Positions 29,081 through 38,282 are shown, numbered from the stretch's first letter. The stretch: 64,000 nt of DNA from Vacuolonema iberomarrocanum LEGE 07170 (GCA_015207365.1 JADEXA010000005.1:108715-172714); one strand, 5' to 3'. Program-made: numbers and translations. Notes: generated by a model from the sequence alone, not told the origin.

Positions 29081-30281
29081 ACTTTTCCTCGATACCCGAG
29101 AAATTTTCAAACCAGCCCAGTTTTTGGAAGTACATGATTAAAGCTCCGGCGATCGCCCCCATCAGCAGCAAGCAGATTGGATAGCCCCAGGACCACTCCA
29201 GCTCCGGCATATTCCAAGGAGACGCCGAGGTATCAAAGTTCATCCCATAAACCCCCGCAATAAAGGTAAGGGGAATGAAAATGCTCGAAATGACCGTCAG
29301 CAACTTCATGACCTCATTCATGCGATTGCCAACCGCTGACAGGTATACATCCATCAAACTAGCCGACACCTCACGGTAGGTTTCGACCATATCCAGCACC
29401 TGCACCGTATGGTCGTAACAGTCCCGCAAATAGACCCGTACCTCTTCGCTGATTAGGCTACTGCCGTCGCGAATGAGCGTGTTGATGGCATCCCGTTGAG
29501 GCCAGATCGCCCGCCGCAGTGCCAGCAGCTCTCGCTTGATTTTGTGAATTTTGCCCAGGGTCTGACGGGTCGGGGCAAAGACCACCTCATCCTCCAACTC
29601 TTCTAAAAGCTCGCTGTAGGACTCCAACACCGGAAAAAAGCCATCAATCACGGCATCCAGCAAGGAATAGGTGAGATAATCGGCTCCCTGTTTGCGGATG
29701 TTGCCTTTGCTCAGCCGGATGCGATCTTGCACAGGGCCAAAGCAGTCATACTCGGGCTCTTCCTGCACGGTCAGCAGGTAGTTTTTGCCAAGGATGAAGC
29801 TCACCTGCTCGCTGATAAAGCCCCGGCCAGATTCCCGTAGGTTTACCATGCGGGCAATGACCAAGAGTTGGTTGTTGTATTCTTCAACTTTGGGGCGCTG
29901 CGGCACATTCACCACATCTTCTAAAACCAAAGGATGTAAGCCAAACACGGTGCCAATCCCTTGTAAAATCTGTTCGCTTCCTAACCCTTTGACATCCACC
30001 CAGGAAACGGTTTCGGTATCCAAGTATTCACTACATTCTTCAGGAGCTGTGACAATTTTGCGATTCGCATGCCCCTCGTCATAGTCGATCAGCGTAATGA
30101 CGGGCAGGGGAGCATCACTCTCAATCGTGAGCGTTCCTGGCATTGCCCCTGGCTCGGTTGAGGAATATTCAAATAGAGAATCTTCCTCATCATCAGTTTT
30201 TCTGAGGGGCATCAAATAATTCTTGGGATTGAGTAGTGCCCTGGCACTTTTTCCGGCGAGGTTGGCTGGCTTGAATCGCAT
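29079..30281 (-). CDS. corA: CorA-type magnesium/cobalt transporter
   Basis: A 400-residue channel protein. A long cytoplasmic domain (WVDVKGLGSEQILQGIGTVF near residue 90, then HPLVLEDVVNVPQRPKVEEY) is followed by a stalk helix and two C-terminal membrane helices. The first helix ends in the YGMNF selectivity motif (IPLTFIAGVYGMNF). The second runs GYPICLLLMGAIAGALIMYF. This is the full CorA layout. I place the start at ATG 30281 because ACGGAAG lies at ribosome-site distance; an in-frame upstream extension is less likely. The stop codon TAA coincides with the end of a family A element. Confidence 0.92.
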   Translation of the reverse strand: MRFKPANLAGKSARALLNPKNYLMPLRKTDDEEDSLFEYSSTEPGAMPGTLTIESDAPLPVITLIDYDEGHANRKIVTAPEECSEYLDTETVSWVDVKGLGSEQILQGIGTVFGLHPLVLEDVVNVPQRPKVEEYNNQLLVIARMVNLRESGRGFISEQVSFILGKNYLLTVQEEPEYDCFGPVQDRIRLSKGNIRKQGADYLTYSLLDAVIDGFFPVLESYSELLEELEDEVVFAPTRQTLGKIHKIKRELLALRRAIWPQRDAINTLIRDGSSLISEEVRVYLRDCYDHTVQVLDMVETYREVSASLMDVYLSAVGNRMNEVMKLLTVISSIFIPLTFIAGVYGMNFDTSASPWNMPELEWSWGYPICLLLMGAIAGALIMYFQKLGWFENFSGIEEK

Positions 30282-30657
30282 AGGCTTCCGTGTGAATGTT
30301 ACGGGTATTGTACTGACTGGCTTGGAATACTCCTGTTGTAGCCGAGGCGATCGCAATATTGCGAGATATTTATACCTGTTCCATAAAAATCAAACCCCGA
30401 TCATTGCTTAAAGCCCTCGCACTGAAAGGGTTCCAAGCACTAATCGGTAGTGGGTTCTCGACGAATTGGCCTGACCTGTGTGGCGAGAGCGATCGTTTGC
30501 AAGCTTTGAGATGAGTCTATGACACAAGATCCCCCAACAAACAAGAGAGGATAGAGCGATCGCCCCATCCTCATCAATGCATCATTTGCAGGATCCAGAA
30601 CAATCAAGAGATCGAAACTAGACAGGTTCTCAAGATCACTTCACAAAATCACTTCAA
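30282..30657. other. Spacer between pstS-like gene and corA
   Basis: 376 bp holding the corA promoter and the end of the pstS-like transcript. I see no gene or strong terminator. Confidence 0.5.
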
Positions 30658-31773
30658 CTAAAACGCCCGTTCTAGTTCCAGCAACTCTTCAACAGTCATA
30701 TCTGGGCTGGATTCCCCACCAAACACAGTTCCAACTTTGTTTTCTTCAAAATGAGATAGTGCAATGTTGTAGACTTCATCCGGCAGTGGCACATAACCGA
30801 CAACCTGCACAACATTGCGGGCATTTTCCATGTAGTACGACACAAAATCATTCAACACAGGATTTTCTTCCGCCCGCTCACTGTTTACATAAATGAACAG
30901 AGGACGTGTAAAGGGCTGATAGGAACCATCCATTACCGTTTCAATGGAAGGCAGGACAGGGCCATTGCCACTGTCGATCGCCACAGGCTTGAGCCGCGTT
31001 TGGTTCTCTTCAAAATAGGCATACCCAAAGTAGCCCAAGGCACTGGGATCATCCTTGATGCTCAGCACCAAATCGGTATCGTCTTCGCTGTCAAAATAGT
31101 CTGTCCGGCTCATGCCCGAATCACCCATGACCACTTCGGTGAAGTAGTCAAACGTACCAGAGTCGGCTCCAGGCCCATATAGCTGCAATTCTTCGGCAGG
31201 CCAATCAGAGCGCACCTGGCTCCATTCCGTTACGGCTCCTTCTGCATCCGGCCCCCAAAGGGTTTGCAACTCTTCGATCGTGATCGAATCAGCCCATTCG
31301 TTGTCAGGATGCACAACCACAGTCAGGGCGTCGAGGGCAACGGGCAGTTCAACAAATTCAATGCCGTTGGCAGCACAGGTGTCTATCTCTTCTTGGTTGA
31401 TGGGGCGCGAAGCATTGCTAATGTCGGTTTCCCCAGCACAAAATGCGCGGAAACCCGCGCTAGAACCCGAAAAGTTGACCACAATGTCGGGGGTCCCTTG
31501 TGGATCGTTGCGATGCTCGAACAAGTACTCTTTTGCAATTTCGTCAGTCAGGGGGTAAACCGTGCTGGATCCGTCGATCGCAATGGTTTCAGGGGTACTG
31601 GTTTCGTTAGGTGTCGTCGTTGCCGCTGCGTCTGTCTCAGATGCGGTCGGTTCGGTGGTGGTTGGGGGCGGACTGCATCCCACGGCCAGGACAACTATAC
31701 CGAGGGCGATGCTTCGTAGTAACGGTGCGATCGCAGCTTTCTGCCCAACAAGCTCCACTAAGCTAGGCTTCAT
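30658..31773 (-). CDS. Phosphate ABC transporter substrate-binding lipoprotein, PstS/SphX-like
   Basis: A 371-residue exported lipoprotein. A signal peptide with lipobox LAVGC sits at about residues 19-34 (IALGIVVLAVGCSPPP), followed by a Thr/Ala-rich linker. The binding domain contains IAIDGSSTVYPLTDEIAKEY, NFSGSSAGFRAFCAGETDIS and GADSGTFDYFTEVVMG, the phosphate-binding loops of PstS family proteins. It binds phosphate (or serves as sensor) at the outside of the inner membrane. No pstCAB genes are adjacent, as with cyanobacterial sphX-type genes. The start is ATG 31773, with GGAG 8 nt before it. Confidence 0.88.
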   Translation of the reverse strand: MKPSLVELVGQKAAIAPLLRSIALGIVVLAVGCSPPPTTTEPTASETDAAATTTPNETSTPETIAIDGSSTVYPLTDEIAKEYLFEHRNDPQGTPDIVVNFSGSSAGFRAFCAGETDISNASRPINQEEIDTCAANGIEFVELPVALDALTVVVHPDNEWADSITIEELQTLWGPDAEGAVTEWSQVRSDWPAEELQLYGPGADSGTFDYFTEVVMGDSGMSRTDYFDSEDDTDLVLSIKDDPSALGYFGYAYFEENQTRLKPVAIDSGNGPVLPSIETVMDGSYQPFTRPLFIYVNSERAEENPVLNDFVSYYMENARNVVQVVGYVPLPDEVYNIALSHFEENKVGTVFGGESSPDMTVEELLELERAF

Positions 31774-32313
31774 AAGCTTATCTCCGTGCTCCAAAAACTT
31801 GCACTGTTTCACACATAAACTGCTGGGATCTGCGGAGTGAAATCTATCCCTAAACTATAAACACAAAACGATGCACCCCAATTTATCTGGAGCACATTAA
31901 AGAAATTGACATCCTTCATCATTTCAAATGTCGATTTTTTGTCAAGTTTTGTGGAACACATTCACCCCAAAAATTAACTAAGTTAACGATTCATAATCCT
32001 CGAAGGATAGCATCTTTTAGATTAAGTCAATTGAGTTCGATTTACTTTCATTATTCGTTACATACTTTTCACCATTGATTACGAATAAAGTCGGCTGCAA
32101 TTTGATGACTTGTCGCTGCATACATCACGGCGGATTTCAATCACTAAAATATGTCTGACTTGCGAGTAGTAATATCAACGAGTGAAGGAAAGCTCTCGAA
32201 ATAGAACTGCCAATTGATCATGCATTATGCTGCGTTAATGCCCCCCTGCAAAGGCTGGTATCTTTTTCAGAAGCGTTGTAGCCACGAAATGGCATAACAG
32301 CCATTTCGTCCGA
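31774..32313. other. Upstream region of the PstS-like gene
   Basis: 540 AT-rich bases that should hold the PstS-like promoter. One single Pho-box-like octamer (CTTAATCT on the reverse strand at 32019-32026) is visible, without the expected neighbouring repeats. No gene is seen. Confidence 0.45.
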
Positions 32314-33906
32314 CTAATGCGATTGTTTAGATGCTGGATGAAAGCGATACCGAACATGATTTTCGGTTTCTTCGTTGAGTGCTTCTTTCACCTGGTTATA
32401 CATCTCGCTAGCATGTTCTGGAGAGTCACCGACGCTCAGCACACCAAGTTTGCCAAACTCTGACAGACAACCAATGAGATGAAATACACTGCCAATTTCA
32501 CGACTGGGGCTGAAATGGAGTTGGCGCTGCACAATGATGTGCATCAAATCTTCGGGGAGCAACCCTTTGTAGCGATCGTCCTGCAAATTATCTGTCGCCA
32601 TATAATATTTCGGTTCGCCCCGTTGATTGAGGAACAACCCCGTTTCCATGTCGTAGCTGCCGCCTGTCAGCAGTTTCAGCGTCATGAAGGGGTGGGTGGT
32701 ACCGCCTTTTCGCAAGTTAATTTCAATCGCTTGCAAATCCCACGAACCATCCGCTTGCTCGACAGCTAGAAAATCGACGCTAAAGCGCTCCAGTGCGCCC
32801 TTTTTCGCTAGCGCCTCTCCAACAGCCAGGCCATAGTCTTGCAAAGCCAAGCGATAGGCCTCGTCGGCAGGAAAAGAGCATCCCAGAAAGATTTGCCCAT
32901 CGGGGCCACCCAGGATCTGGTCGTGGGTAGAGAGAATTTCGACTTTGCCTTCGGGGGTGATGCGCCCCTGAACACTGGGCGATCGCTTCTCTTTCCCTTC
33001 CACAAACGCTTCCACAATCGCCCCCAGCTCTGGAATGCGGCGGCTGTAATGTTGCCAACTTTCAGTGTCGCTCTGGAAGCTGAGATGGTGAAGCTGACGG
33101 CCAATCGCCTCTACCCGAGTGGCGTGGCTGGCGGTACCCGGTGCAACGGTCTGCAACGATTGGAGATAGAGCAGCGCATTGCCCTGCCCGGAGAATCCTT
33201 CGTTCAGCTTCACAACCATCCGCTGCAATTGCGGCTGCCGCTCCCACAACTCCGCCGCCTGAGTGGCCAAATCGTCAGCATTGCGCACCTCATCGCATCC
33301 ATCAGGATGGGGCACATCCGCCTCCGCAAAGATTTGGCGGCTACCGCACTTTGTCCCCCAATGCAGTAAGTCTGGATCGAGCCCCAGCAGCGGAATCCCC
33401 AATGCCATTGCCAAATCCTTCTCCCATTGGGTGGAGTTGAAGCAGGTCATGTAGGCTGTGCCATCGGGACGGAGTTGCTGGCGAATGCGGTCGAGCAGTC
33501 GAGGGCGTTCCAGTACCTTTTGGGTGAGCGATCGCGCTGACGCATCATGGGTAGACAGCAAAATGAGGCGACTGCGGGCATCGGAAAAGGGCACATCCGG
33601 CAATAGCTTCAGGTAATACTCCACAATGGTTGAATCCAGAGGAGTAGAAGTAATATAAATCAGTCGCGTGTTGGGGTTACGTAGCCGAATCAGCGCAAAC
33701 AGCAGGCGCTCCTCGTAGTGGTTGATGCCTTTGACTTTCATCAACTCCTGCTGGTCCAGGCTGAGGGAAGGAATAATCACGATATCGCGGGGTTGGCGAT
33801 CGAACAAATCAGCCGCCAGCCAGTAAGTGCTCAACTGAGCTTGCAACTGCTGAAATCCATCAGCGTCATCAACGTTGTGCATAGGTGCCAGCGCTACTCC
33901 AAGCAT
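32314..33906 (-). CDS. PGM1-related ATP-grasp ligase-like protein
   Basis: A 530-residue protein. The N-terminal 180 residues resemble a nucleotide-binding Rossmann-like region (RDIVIIPSLSLDQQELMKVK, then LIYITSTPLDSTIVEYYLKL). The C-terminal part is an ATP-grasp domain, with VVKLNEGFSGQGNALLYL near residue 240 for ATP binding and AIEINLRKGGTTHPFMTLKL near 395 for the Mg-binding Glu and Asn. Database relatives are called peptide ligase PGM1-related, and I recall similarity to eukaryotic IQCH. The acceptor is unknown and no natural-product genes are adjacent, so a ligase role is not proven. The start at ATG 33906 follows AAGG closely. Confidence 0.75.
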   Translation of the reverse strand: MLGVALAPMHNVDDADGFQQLQAQLSTYWLAADLFDRQPRDIVIIPSLSLDQQELMKVKGINHYEERLLFALIRLRNPNTRLIYITSTPLDSTIVEYYLKLLPDVPFSDARSRLILLSTHDASARSLTQKVLERPRLLDRIRQQLRPDGTAYMTCFNSTQWEKDLAMALGIPLLGLDPDLLHWGTKCGSRQIFAEADVPHPDGCDEVRNADDLATQAAELWERQPQLQRMVVKLNEGFSGQGNALLYLQSLQTVAPGTASHATRVEAIGRQLHHLSFQSDTESWQHYSRRIPELGAIVEAFVEGKEKRSPSVQGRITPEGKVEILSTHDQILGGPDGQIFLGCSFPADEAYRLALQDYGLAVGEALAKKGALERFSVDFLAVEQADGSWDLQAIEINLRKGGTTHPFMTLKLLTGGSYDMETGLFLNQRGEPKYYMATDNLQDDRYKGLLPEDLMHIIVQRQLHFSPSREIGSVFHLIGCLSEFGKLGVLSVGDSPEHASEMYNQVKEALNEETENHVRYRFHPASKQSH

Positions 33907-34320
33907 CCTTGTCCCTCCGACTGATTTTCATCGTATTGCCGTGAACCCATGGACGTTTCGCCCATAAGCGAGCAATCGCCCGTCCATTCCATACATTCGA
34001 CAGAGCCACACACCGTTTCGGAGTATCTCGATGATCGTCCAGTCCTATCGCCAAATTGCGGTAAACCTTGATTATCGGTTTTGACAACCCCGTACAGCCA
34101 AACTTTTGCAGAATCTTAATCCCGAAAACTGGGTACTTGCAACCCGAAGGGCACAGGCAATTATTGGAATAATGTTATATCCCTACCATGAGTAGAATTT
34201 GTACAGATTCTATCTTTGGCTGGAAATTCAAACAAACCGACACAATTCTTCAATCGACAAATTTTCTTCAGCCAGCAAATTTGTAAAGCAACCCTCGTCC
34301 TTCAAGGCTCCTTTTCCCTT
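33907..34320. other. Gene-free spacer upstream of the ATP-grasp gene
   Basis: About 410 bp with no supported gene. It should carry the leftward promoter of the ATP-grasp gene. The family C element begins directly after. Confidence 0.5.
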
Positions 34321-34406
34321 AGGACGTACGCAAAACTTGCGTCATCCTAAGGGAATTCGTTGATTTTGTGGCCACGCCCACAAAATCAACAAACGACGTA
34401 AGTCCT
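34321..34406. repeat. Palindromic element, family C, copy 2 (inverted)
   Basis: 86 bp, from AGGACGTACGCAAAACTTGC to ACGACGTAAGTCCT. It matches the reverse complement of 4159-4244 over its full length. The inner hairpin is TGATTTTGTGGCCACG with its complement. Paired arms again changed together relative to copy 1 (GATTTTGTGG with CCACAAAATC, against AATTTGTGG with CCACAAATT). Confidence 0.8.
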
Positions 34407-34565
34407 GTCCCTGTTTTGTCTTGTTGGAGACACCATCGGATCAGCGCCGCAATGATTCGCGATCGCATCTCCCCGATGGGCTACCATACCTTCAATTCTG
34501 CGTCCTTAGGTGCTGAGGATTTTGTTTGTTGGACGTTGCTCAAGGCTGTTTTTACTTGCTAACCC

Positions 34566-35792
34566 ATGTTGCCGTCTGATTTGTTGATAAACCGGGTGCG
34601 GGGGGAGTCGCTGGAACCTCGACGCTTAGTGTTGAATCGGGGAAATCGAGCGATCGCCACCGACTTGATCACAATTTTCCAGCGCCATGTGGGCAAAACC
34701 CTGGGGGAACTGGATACTCAACTGCGCGAACTAGAGGGGGAAGAAACCGACTTCAAAATCAAGCGCGGGCTGGCACATTTGCTAAAAGCCGAAGCCTTTA
34801 GCCAGTTTGAGCAGGTCAGTCCGCTAGAACCGCAGGAATTGCGGCAACGCCTGTTTGCTCTTGCCACACAAACTGTTCCTATTCCCCAAAATGCCAATCG
34901 CACGCTAGCGACGCTGAGCGATCGCCTTAGCACAGAGCTAGAGCGGGAAGTGCCCGCCACCGAAATTCTGCAGGGACTCTACGCCGACCTAAAGGAAAAC
35001 CGCATCCTCACCCGTTTTGATGCACCCGAACCCGACGCGCTTTTGCATCGCTACAACCTGTCTCAAGTACAGGGTATTTTCTACAAAGCCACCCATATTC
35101 GCATCAACGCCCATCGCAATGACCCCGGAGAGTATAAGCTGCTATTCCGCTATCTCAAGCTGTTTGGGCTGATGACCTACATCGAAGGCGATGCAGACCA
35201 TGGCTTCACACTGACAATCGATGGCCCTGCCAGCCTTTTTTCCAGCAGCACCCGCTACGGCACCGATATCGCTAAGCTCATTCCTGCACTGCTCCATGTC
35301 ACAAAATGGAGTCTGGAAGCCGCGTTACAGTGGCGCGATAGCTACAGCCGCACCCCAAAATCTTGCCGCTTTACGCTCGACTCGGCCTGCGACCTGGTGA
35401 GCCACTATCCGCCAGGGAAACCCTACGACAGCCAGGTGGAAGCGGCCTTTGCCGATCGCTGGAACCGCCTCAAGACCGATTGGGCGCTAGAGCGTGAGGT
35501 CGATTTGTTACCCATTCCCGGCAGTGTGATGATTCCCGACTTTCGTCTAGTTCACCCTGATGGGCGCAGCGTACTGCTGGAAATTGTGGGCTACTGGCGA
35601 CCCGACTACCTCCGCAAAAAGTTTTCTCAGGTGCGCCAGGCAGAAAATACAAACTTGGTGCTGGCGGTATCCGAGCGCCTGAACTTAGAAAAAGCAGGTG
35701 TCCGGCTCCAGGATGTCCCCGTTCCCATCGTCTGGTTTAAGGGGAAGTTGGATCCGCAAGCTGTGCTGGGAGTACTAGAGACCTTTGAATAA
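34566..35792 (+). CDS. DUF790 family nuclease, Bax1-like
   Basis: A 408-residue protein that starts MLPSDLLINRVRGESLEPRR. The N-terminal region is the DUF790 domain. The C-terminal part has IPDFRLVHPDGRSVLLEIVG near residue 318, with WRPDYLRKKFSQVR after it; this is a PD-(D/E)xK-like nuclease core with Asp and Glu. Archaeal Bax1, of this family, binds the XPB helicase and cuts DNA. Many homologues stand next to an XPB-like helicase gene; none is adjacent here. The upstream 160 bp contain no recognisable helicase remnant. The stop codon TAA overlaps the first base of a family A element. Confidence 0.82.
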   Translation: MLPSDLLINRVRGESLEPRRLVLNRGNRAIATDLITIFQRHVGKTLGELDTQLRELEGEETDFKIKRGLAHLLKAEAFSQFEQVSPLEPQELRQRLFALATQTVPIPQNANRTLATLSDRLSTELEREVPATEILQGLYADLKENRILTRFDAPEPDALLHRYNLSQVQGIFYKATHIRINAHRNDPGEYKLLFRYLKLFGLMTYIEGDADHGFTLTIDGPASLFSSSTRYGTDIAKLIPALLHVTKWSLEAALQWRDSYSRTPKSCRFTLDSACDLVSHYPPGKPYDSQVEAAFADRWNRLKTDWALEREVDLLPIPGSVMIPDFRLVHPDGRSVLLEIVGYWRPDYLRKKFSQVRQAENTNLVLAVSERLNLEKAGVRLQDVPVPIVWFKGKLDPQAVLGVLETFE

Positions 35793-35894
35793 TATCAAAT
35801 CCGGTTAAATAGCTGTAAAACCCAAATAACGTTTATGCCCGCTACTTTGCAGCGGGCACAAACGTTATTTGGGTTCTTCAACCGGATTTGATAT
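35792..35894. repeat. Palindromic element, family A, copy 5
   Basis: 103 bp from ATATCAAATCCGGTTAAATA to TTCAACCGGATTTGATAT. The inner hairpin is ATAACGTTTATGCCCGC against GCGGGCACAAACGTTAT, with one mismatch. Its first base is the last base of the DUF790 stop codon. A family D element begins one base after it. Confidence 0.9.
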
Positions 35895-35895
35895 A

Positions 35896-35988
35896 TAGCG
35901 GTGTGCAACCGCATCAAGTACAGAAATGGTTGTGTGTGGGCGCGACGCGCCCATACACAACCGTACTTACCTAACGCGCACAGCGCTA
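35896..35988. repeat. Palindromic element, family D, copy 2
   Basis: 93 bp, same length and orientation as 1267-1359, differing at two positions (AAATGG for AAACGG, CCCATAC for CCCACAC). Both changes weaken pairing with the opposite arm slightly. It lies directly beside family A copy 5 and 17 bp from the stop of the VOC protein gene. Confidence 0.88.
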
Positions 35989-36005
35989 TAAGTCGATGTC
36001 AGTCT

Positions 36006-36374
36006 TTAGGCAGGGGACGAAATATCAAGCAAACACCCGTTGGGATCCACCGTCAGAAATCGGCGCTGTCCATAGAATTCATTGCGGGGTGGTTGCAAAA
36101 TTTCTAACCCCATGGAGCAGGCTGTTTCGTAAACCGCGTCTACATCCGCAACCACGAACGTTAGGTACATCCCTGTTGGCGCAGTTTGATACGGCTCGGG
36201 AACCAGATCATGATCGCGACGAATAATGCCCAACACCAAGTTGGCCTGATTGGGGGAGACAAGCTGAATATACCAATCGCTGTCGTACTGGACAGTGAGA
36301 TTGAGTAGCGCCACATAAAATTCGCGGCTCTCGGTAAGGCGATCGGAGCACAGGTTAATCAGAAGTCGTTGCAT
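36006..36374 (-). CDS. VOC superfamily (glyoxalase-like) protein
   Basis: A 122-residue protein with the paired beta-alpha-beta3 modules of the vicinal oxygen chelate fold. LINLCSDRLTESREFYVALL opens the first module and TFVVADVDAVYETACSMGLE the second. PRNEFYGQRRFLTVDPNGCL near the C-terminus matches dioxygenase or lyase-like VOC proteins, where the Asp-Pro-Gly/Asn turn is typical. The substrate cannot be told, and it may be a resistance- or isomerase-type member. It is alone and convergent with the DUF790 gene across two palindromes. Confidence 0.82.
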   Translation of the reverse strand: MQRLLINLCSDRLTESREFYVALLNLTVQYDSDWYIQLVSPNQANLVLGIIRRDHDLVPEPYQTAPTGMYLTFVVADVDAVYETACSMGLEILQPPRNEFYGQRRFLTVDPNGCLLDISSPA

Positions 36375-36500
36375 TGTTAAACCTGGGGGCTAGGCAGGAA
36401 CTGAGCTTGGTTGACTAGATTTCAACGTGTGTTTGAACCATTGATTGTTTCGTGGAATGAACCAAAAATCAATACCGTTCAAGATGGTTCAAGCCCTCTT

Positions 36501-37991
36501 TCAGGGCAGGAATGCGGTCAATCTTGACACATCGATGTAAGATTCCACCACATCGGCCAACACATCCAGCATCATCTCCCGCTGTTCGCGATAGTTGGAA
36601 ATCCCGGTTGGCAACGAGGAGAGCCCCCGCTGTTGACGCAAGCGGTTGAGCCAAGCTCGTCGCCATGCACCATTGTCAAACACCCCGTGGATATAGGTGC
36701 CCCACAAGGATTGGGTCGAATCGACATAGCCCAGAGATTTGTCGTCAAACATGGCATGGTACTCCACACCCTCGGGGCCTTCATCTTCGGCCAAGTGGCT
36801 GCGTCCCTGGTGGAGTTCGTACCCCGCCACGGGCAATCCCATTTGTGGGTAGTTGGACGTCACTTGCCGCTGGCGGGCAATTTTTTGGCCGTTGATCACC
36901 GTTTTGAGTGGCAGCAAATCTAAGCCTCGATACCGTCCTTCGTGCCCCTCAACACCTTCCGGATCCGCAAGAACCTTACCCATAAGTTGGAAGCCACCAC
37001 AAATTCCCATAACGGTTCCGCCGGATGCTGCGTAGTTTTGAATGGCCTCTGCCATCCCCGTTTTTTGGAGCGCGAGCAGATCCCCAATCGTTGTTTTTGA
37101 GCCCGGTAGGATAACGGCGTCGGGATAGCCGAGCTGCTCCTTCAGAGTGACGTAACGGACACTGACACTGGGTTCAGAGTCGAGTGGTTCAAAGTCTGTG
37201 AAGTTGGCAATGCGGGGCAGTCGAATAACGGCAATGTTGACATCGGTGGCAGCTTGTCGACTGGGGCGATCGAGCAGTGAGAGTGAATCTTCGGCCGGAA
37301 AGACGCTATCCATCCAGGGGATCACGCCGATAACCGGAATGCCTGTGCGGTTTTCGAGCCACTCAATCCCCGGTTGAAGGAGCGATCGCTGTCCTCGAAA
37401 CTTGTTAATCACGATCCCCTTAATCAGGGCACGCTCCTCTGGTTCCAATAGTTCTAGCGTGCCAACCACCTGGGCAAATGCGCCCCCCCGATCGATATCA
37501 ACCACCAGAACTGTCGTGGCATTAAGGTAACTGGCAACCTTCATGTTCGTTAGATCGCGGTGTTTGATATTCACCTCGACGGGGCTTCCGGCCCCCTCAC
37601 ACACTACTAGGTCAAACTCTTCTCCCAGACGAGCAAGCGATTCTTCAATGGCCTGCCACCCTGGGGTGTAGAGCTGCTCGTAATAGTCCGCCGCACTTAG
37701 CCGTCCCACAGGCTTACCTTTGAGAATCACCTGGGACGTCGAGTCTCCCTGGGGTTTCAGCAAAATGGGATTCATCTCTACCCGTGGCGTTACCCCCGCC
37801 GCCCACGCCTGTACCGCTTGGGCATGGCCAATTTCGCCGCCATTATTGGTGACATAGGCATTGAGCGCCATATTCTGTCCTTTGAACGGTGCCACATGCC
37901 AGCCTTGGCGATTCAGAATGCGACAGAGTGCAGTAGTAACCAGTGACTTCCCGGCATGGGATGTCGTGCCAACAACCATGATGGCTTTCAT
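36501..37991 (-). CDS. cobQ: Cobyric acid synthase
   Basis: A 496-residue enzyme that amidates adenosylcobyrinic a,c-diamide at four positions in cobalamin synthesis, using glutamine and ATP. The N-terminal ATP site reads MVVGTTSHAGKSLVTTALCR, and PFKGQNMALNAYVTNNGGEI is the family signature. The C-terminal glutaminase has the nucleophile Cys in VMGICGGFQLMG near residue 334 and the His in GTYIHGVFDN near 433. The length is normal. It diverges from cobH across about 290 bp, so the cobalamin genes here share a control region. No cobalamin riboswitch was recognised there. Confidence 0.95.
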   Translation of the reverse strand: MKAIMVVGTTSHAGKSLVTTALCRILNRQGWHVAPFKGQNMALNAYVTNNGGEIGHAQAVQAWAAGVTPRVEMNPILLKPQGDSTSQVILKGKPVGRLSAADYYEQLYTPGWQAIEESLARLGEEFDLVVCEGAGSPVEVNIKHRDLTNMKVASYLNATTVLVVDIDRGGAFAQVVGTLELLEPEERALIKGIVINKFRGQRSLLQPGIEWLENRTGIPVIGVIPWMDSVFPAEDSLSLLDRPSRQAATDVNIAVIRLPRIANFTDFEPLDSEPSVSVRYVTLKEQLGYPDAVILPGSKTTIGDLLALQKTGMAEAIQNYAASGGTVMGICGGFQLMGKVLADPEGVEGHEGRYRGLDLLPLKTVINGQKIARQRQVTSNYPQMGLPVAGYELHQGRSHLAEDEGPEGVEYHAMFDDKSLGYVDSTQSLWGTYIHGVFDNGAWRRAWLNRLRQQRGLSSLPTGISNYREQREMMLDVLADVVESYIDVSRLTAFLP

Positions 37992-38239
37992 TCAAACCCT
38001 CCAAGACCCCAAAAACGACCGACGATTGAACGGCATAGAACACTAATACCTATAGAAATAAAGATGCCCCGGATCGCTGTTTGCTTCTACCTCATCTGCT
38101 TTAAGTTTGCTTCATTGTATGTCAGGTGAGACAAGCCAACTCATTGGAGAAAAGCACCCTTAAAAACCTCAGTTCTTCCACAAGGTGCCTGAGTAACGTA
38201 GATTGAACACTGGCGTTATCGATCGCCCTCGATGACATA

Positions 38240-38271
38240 GATGAACCATTAAAAAGATGAACCATTAAAAA
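38240..38271. repeat. 16-bp tandem duplication before cobH
   Basis: GATGAACCATTAAAAA occurs twice in direct tandem (38240-38255, 38256-38271), ending 11 bp upstream of the cobH start codon. It may duplicate part of the leader and could affect the ribosome site; no clear SD sequence is seen. Confidence 0.7.
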
Positions 38272-38282
38272 GAATTGAGACG

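Noticed and set aside
31980..32030. Possible Pho box upstream of the PstS-like gene
   Set aside because: Only one octamer (CTTAATCT) fits; the required spaced tandem repeats are missing, and the TTAA pairs nearby have the wrong spacing.
35792..35988. CRISPR-like array from the repeated palindromes
   Set aside because: The copies are dispersed or of different families, without regular spacers or cas genes anywhere in the window.
38046..38282. Cobalamin riboswitch between cobQ and cobH
   Set aside because: No B12 box or the expected helices could be recognised.
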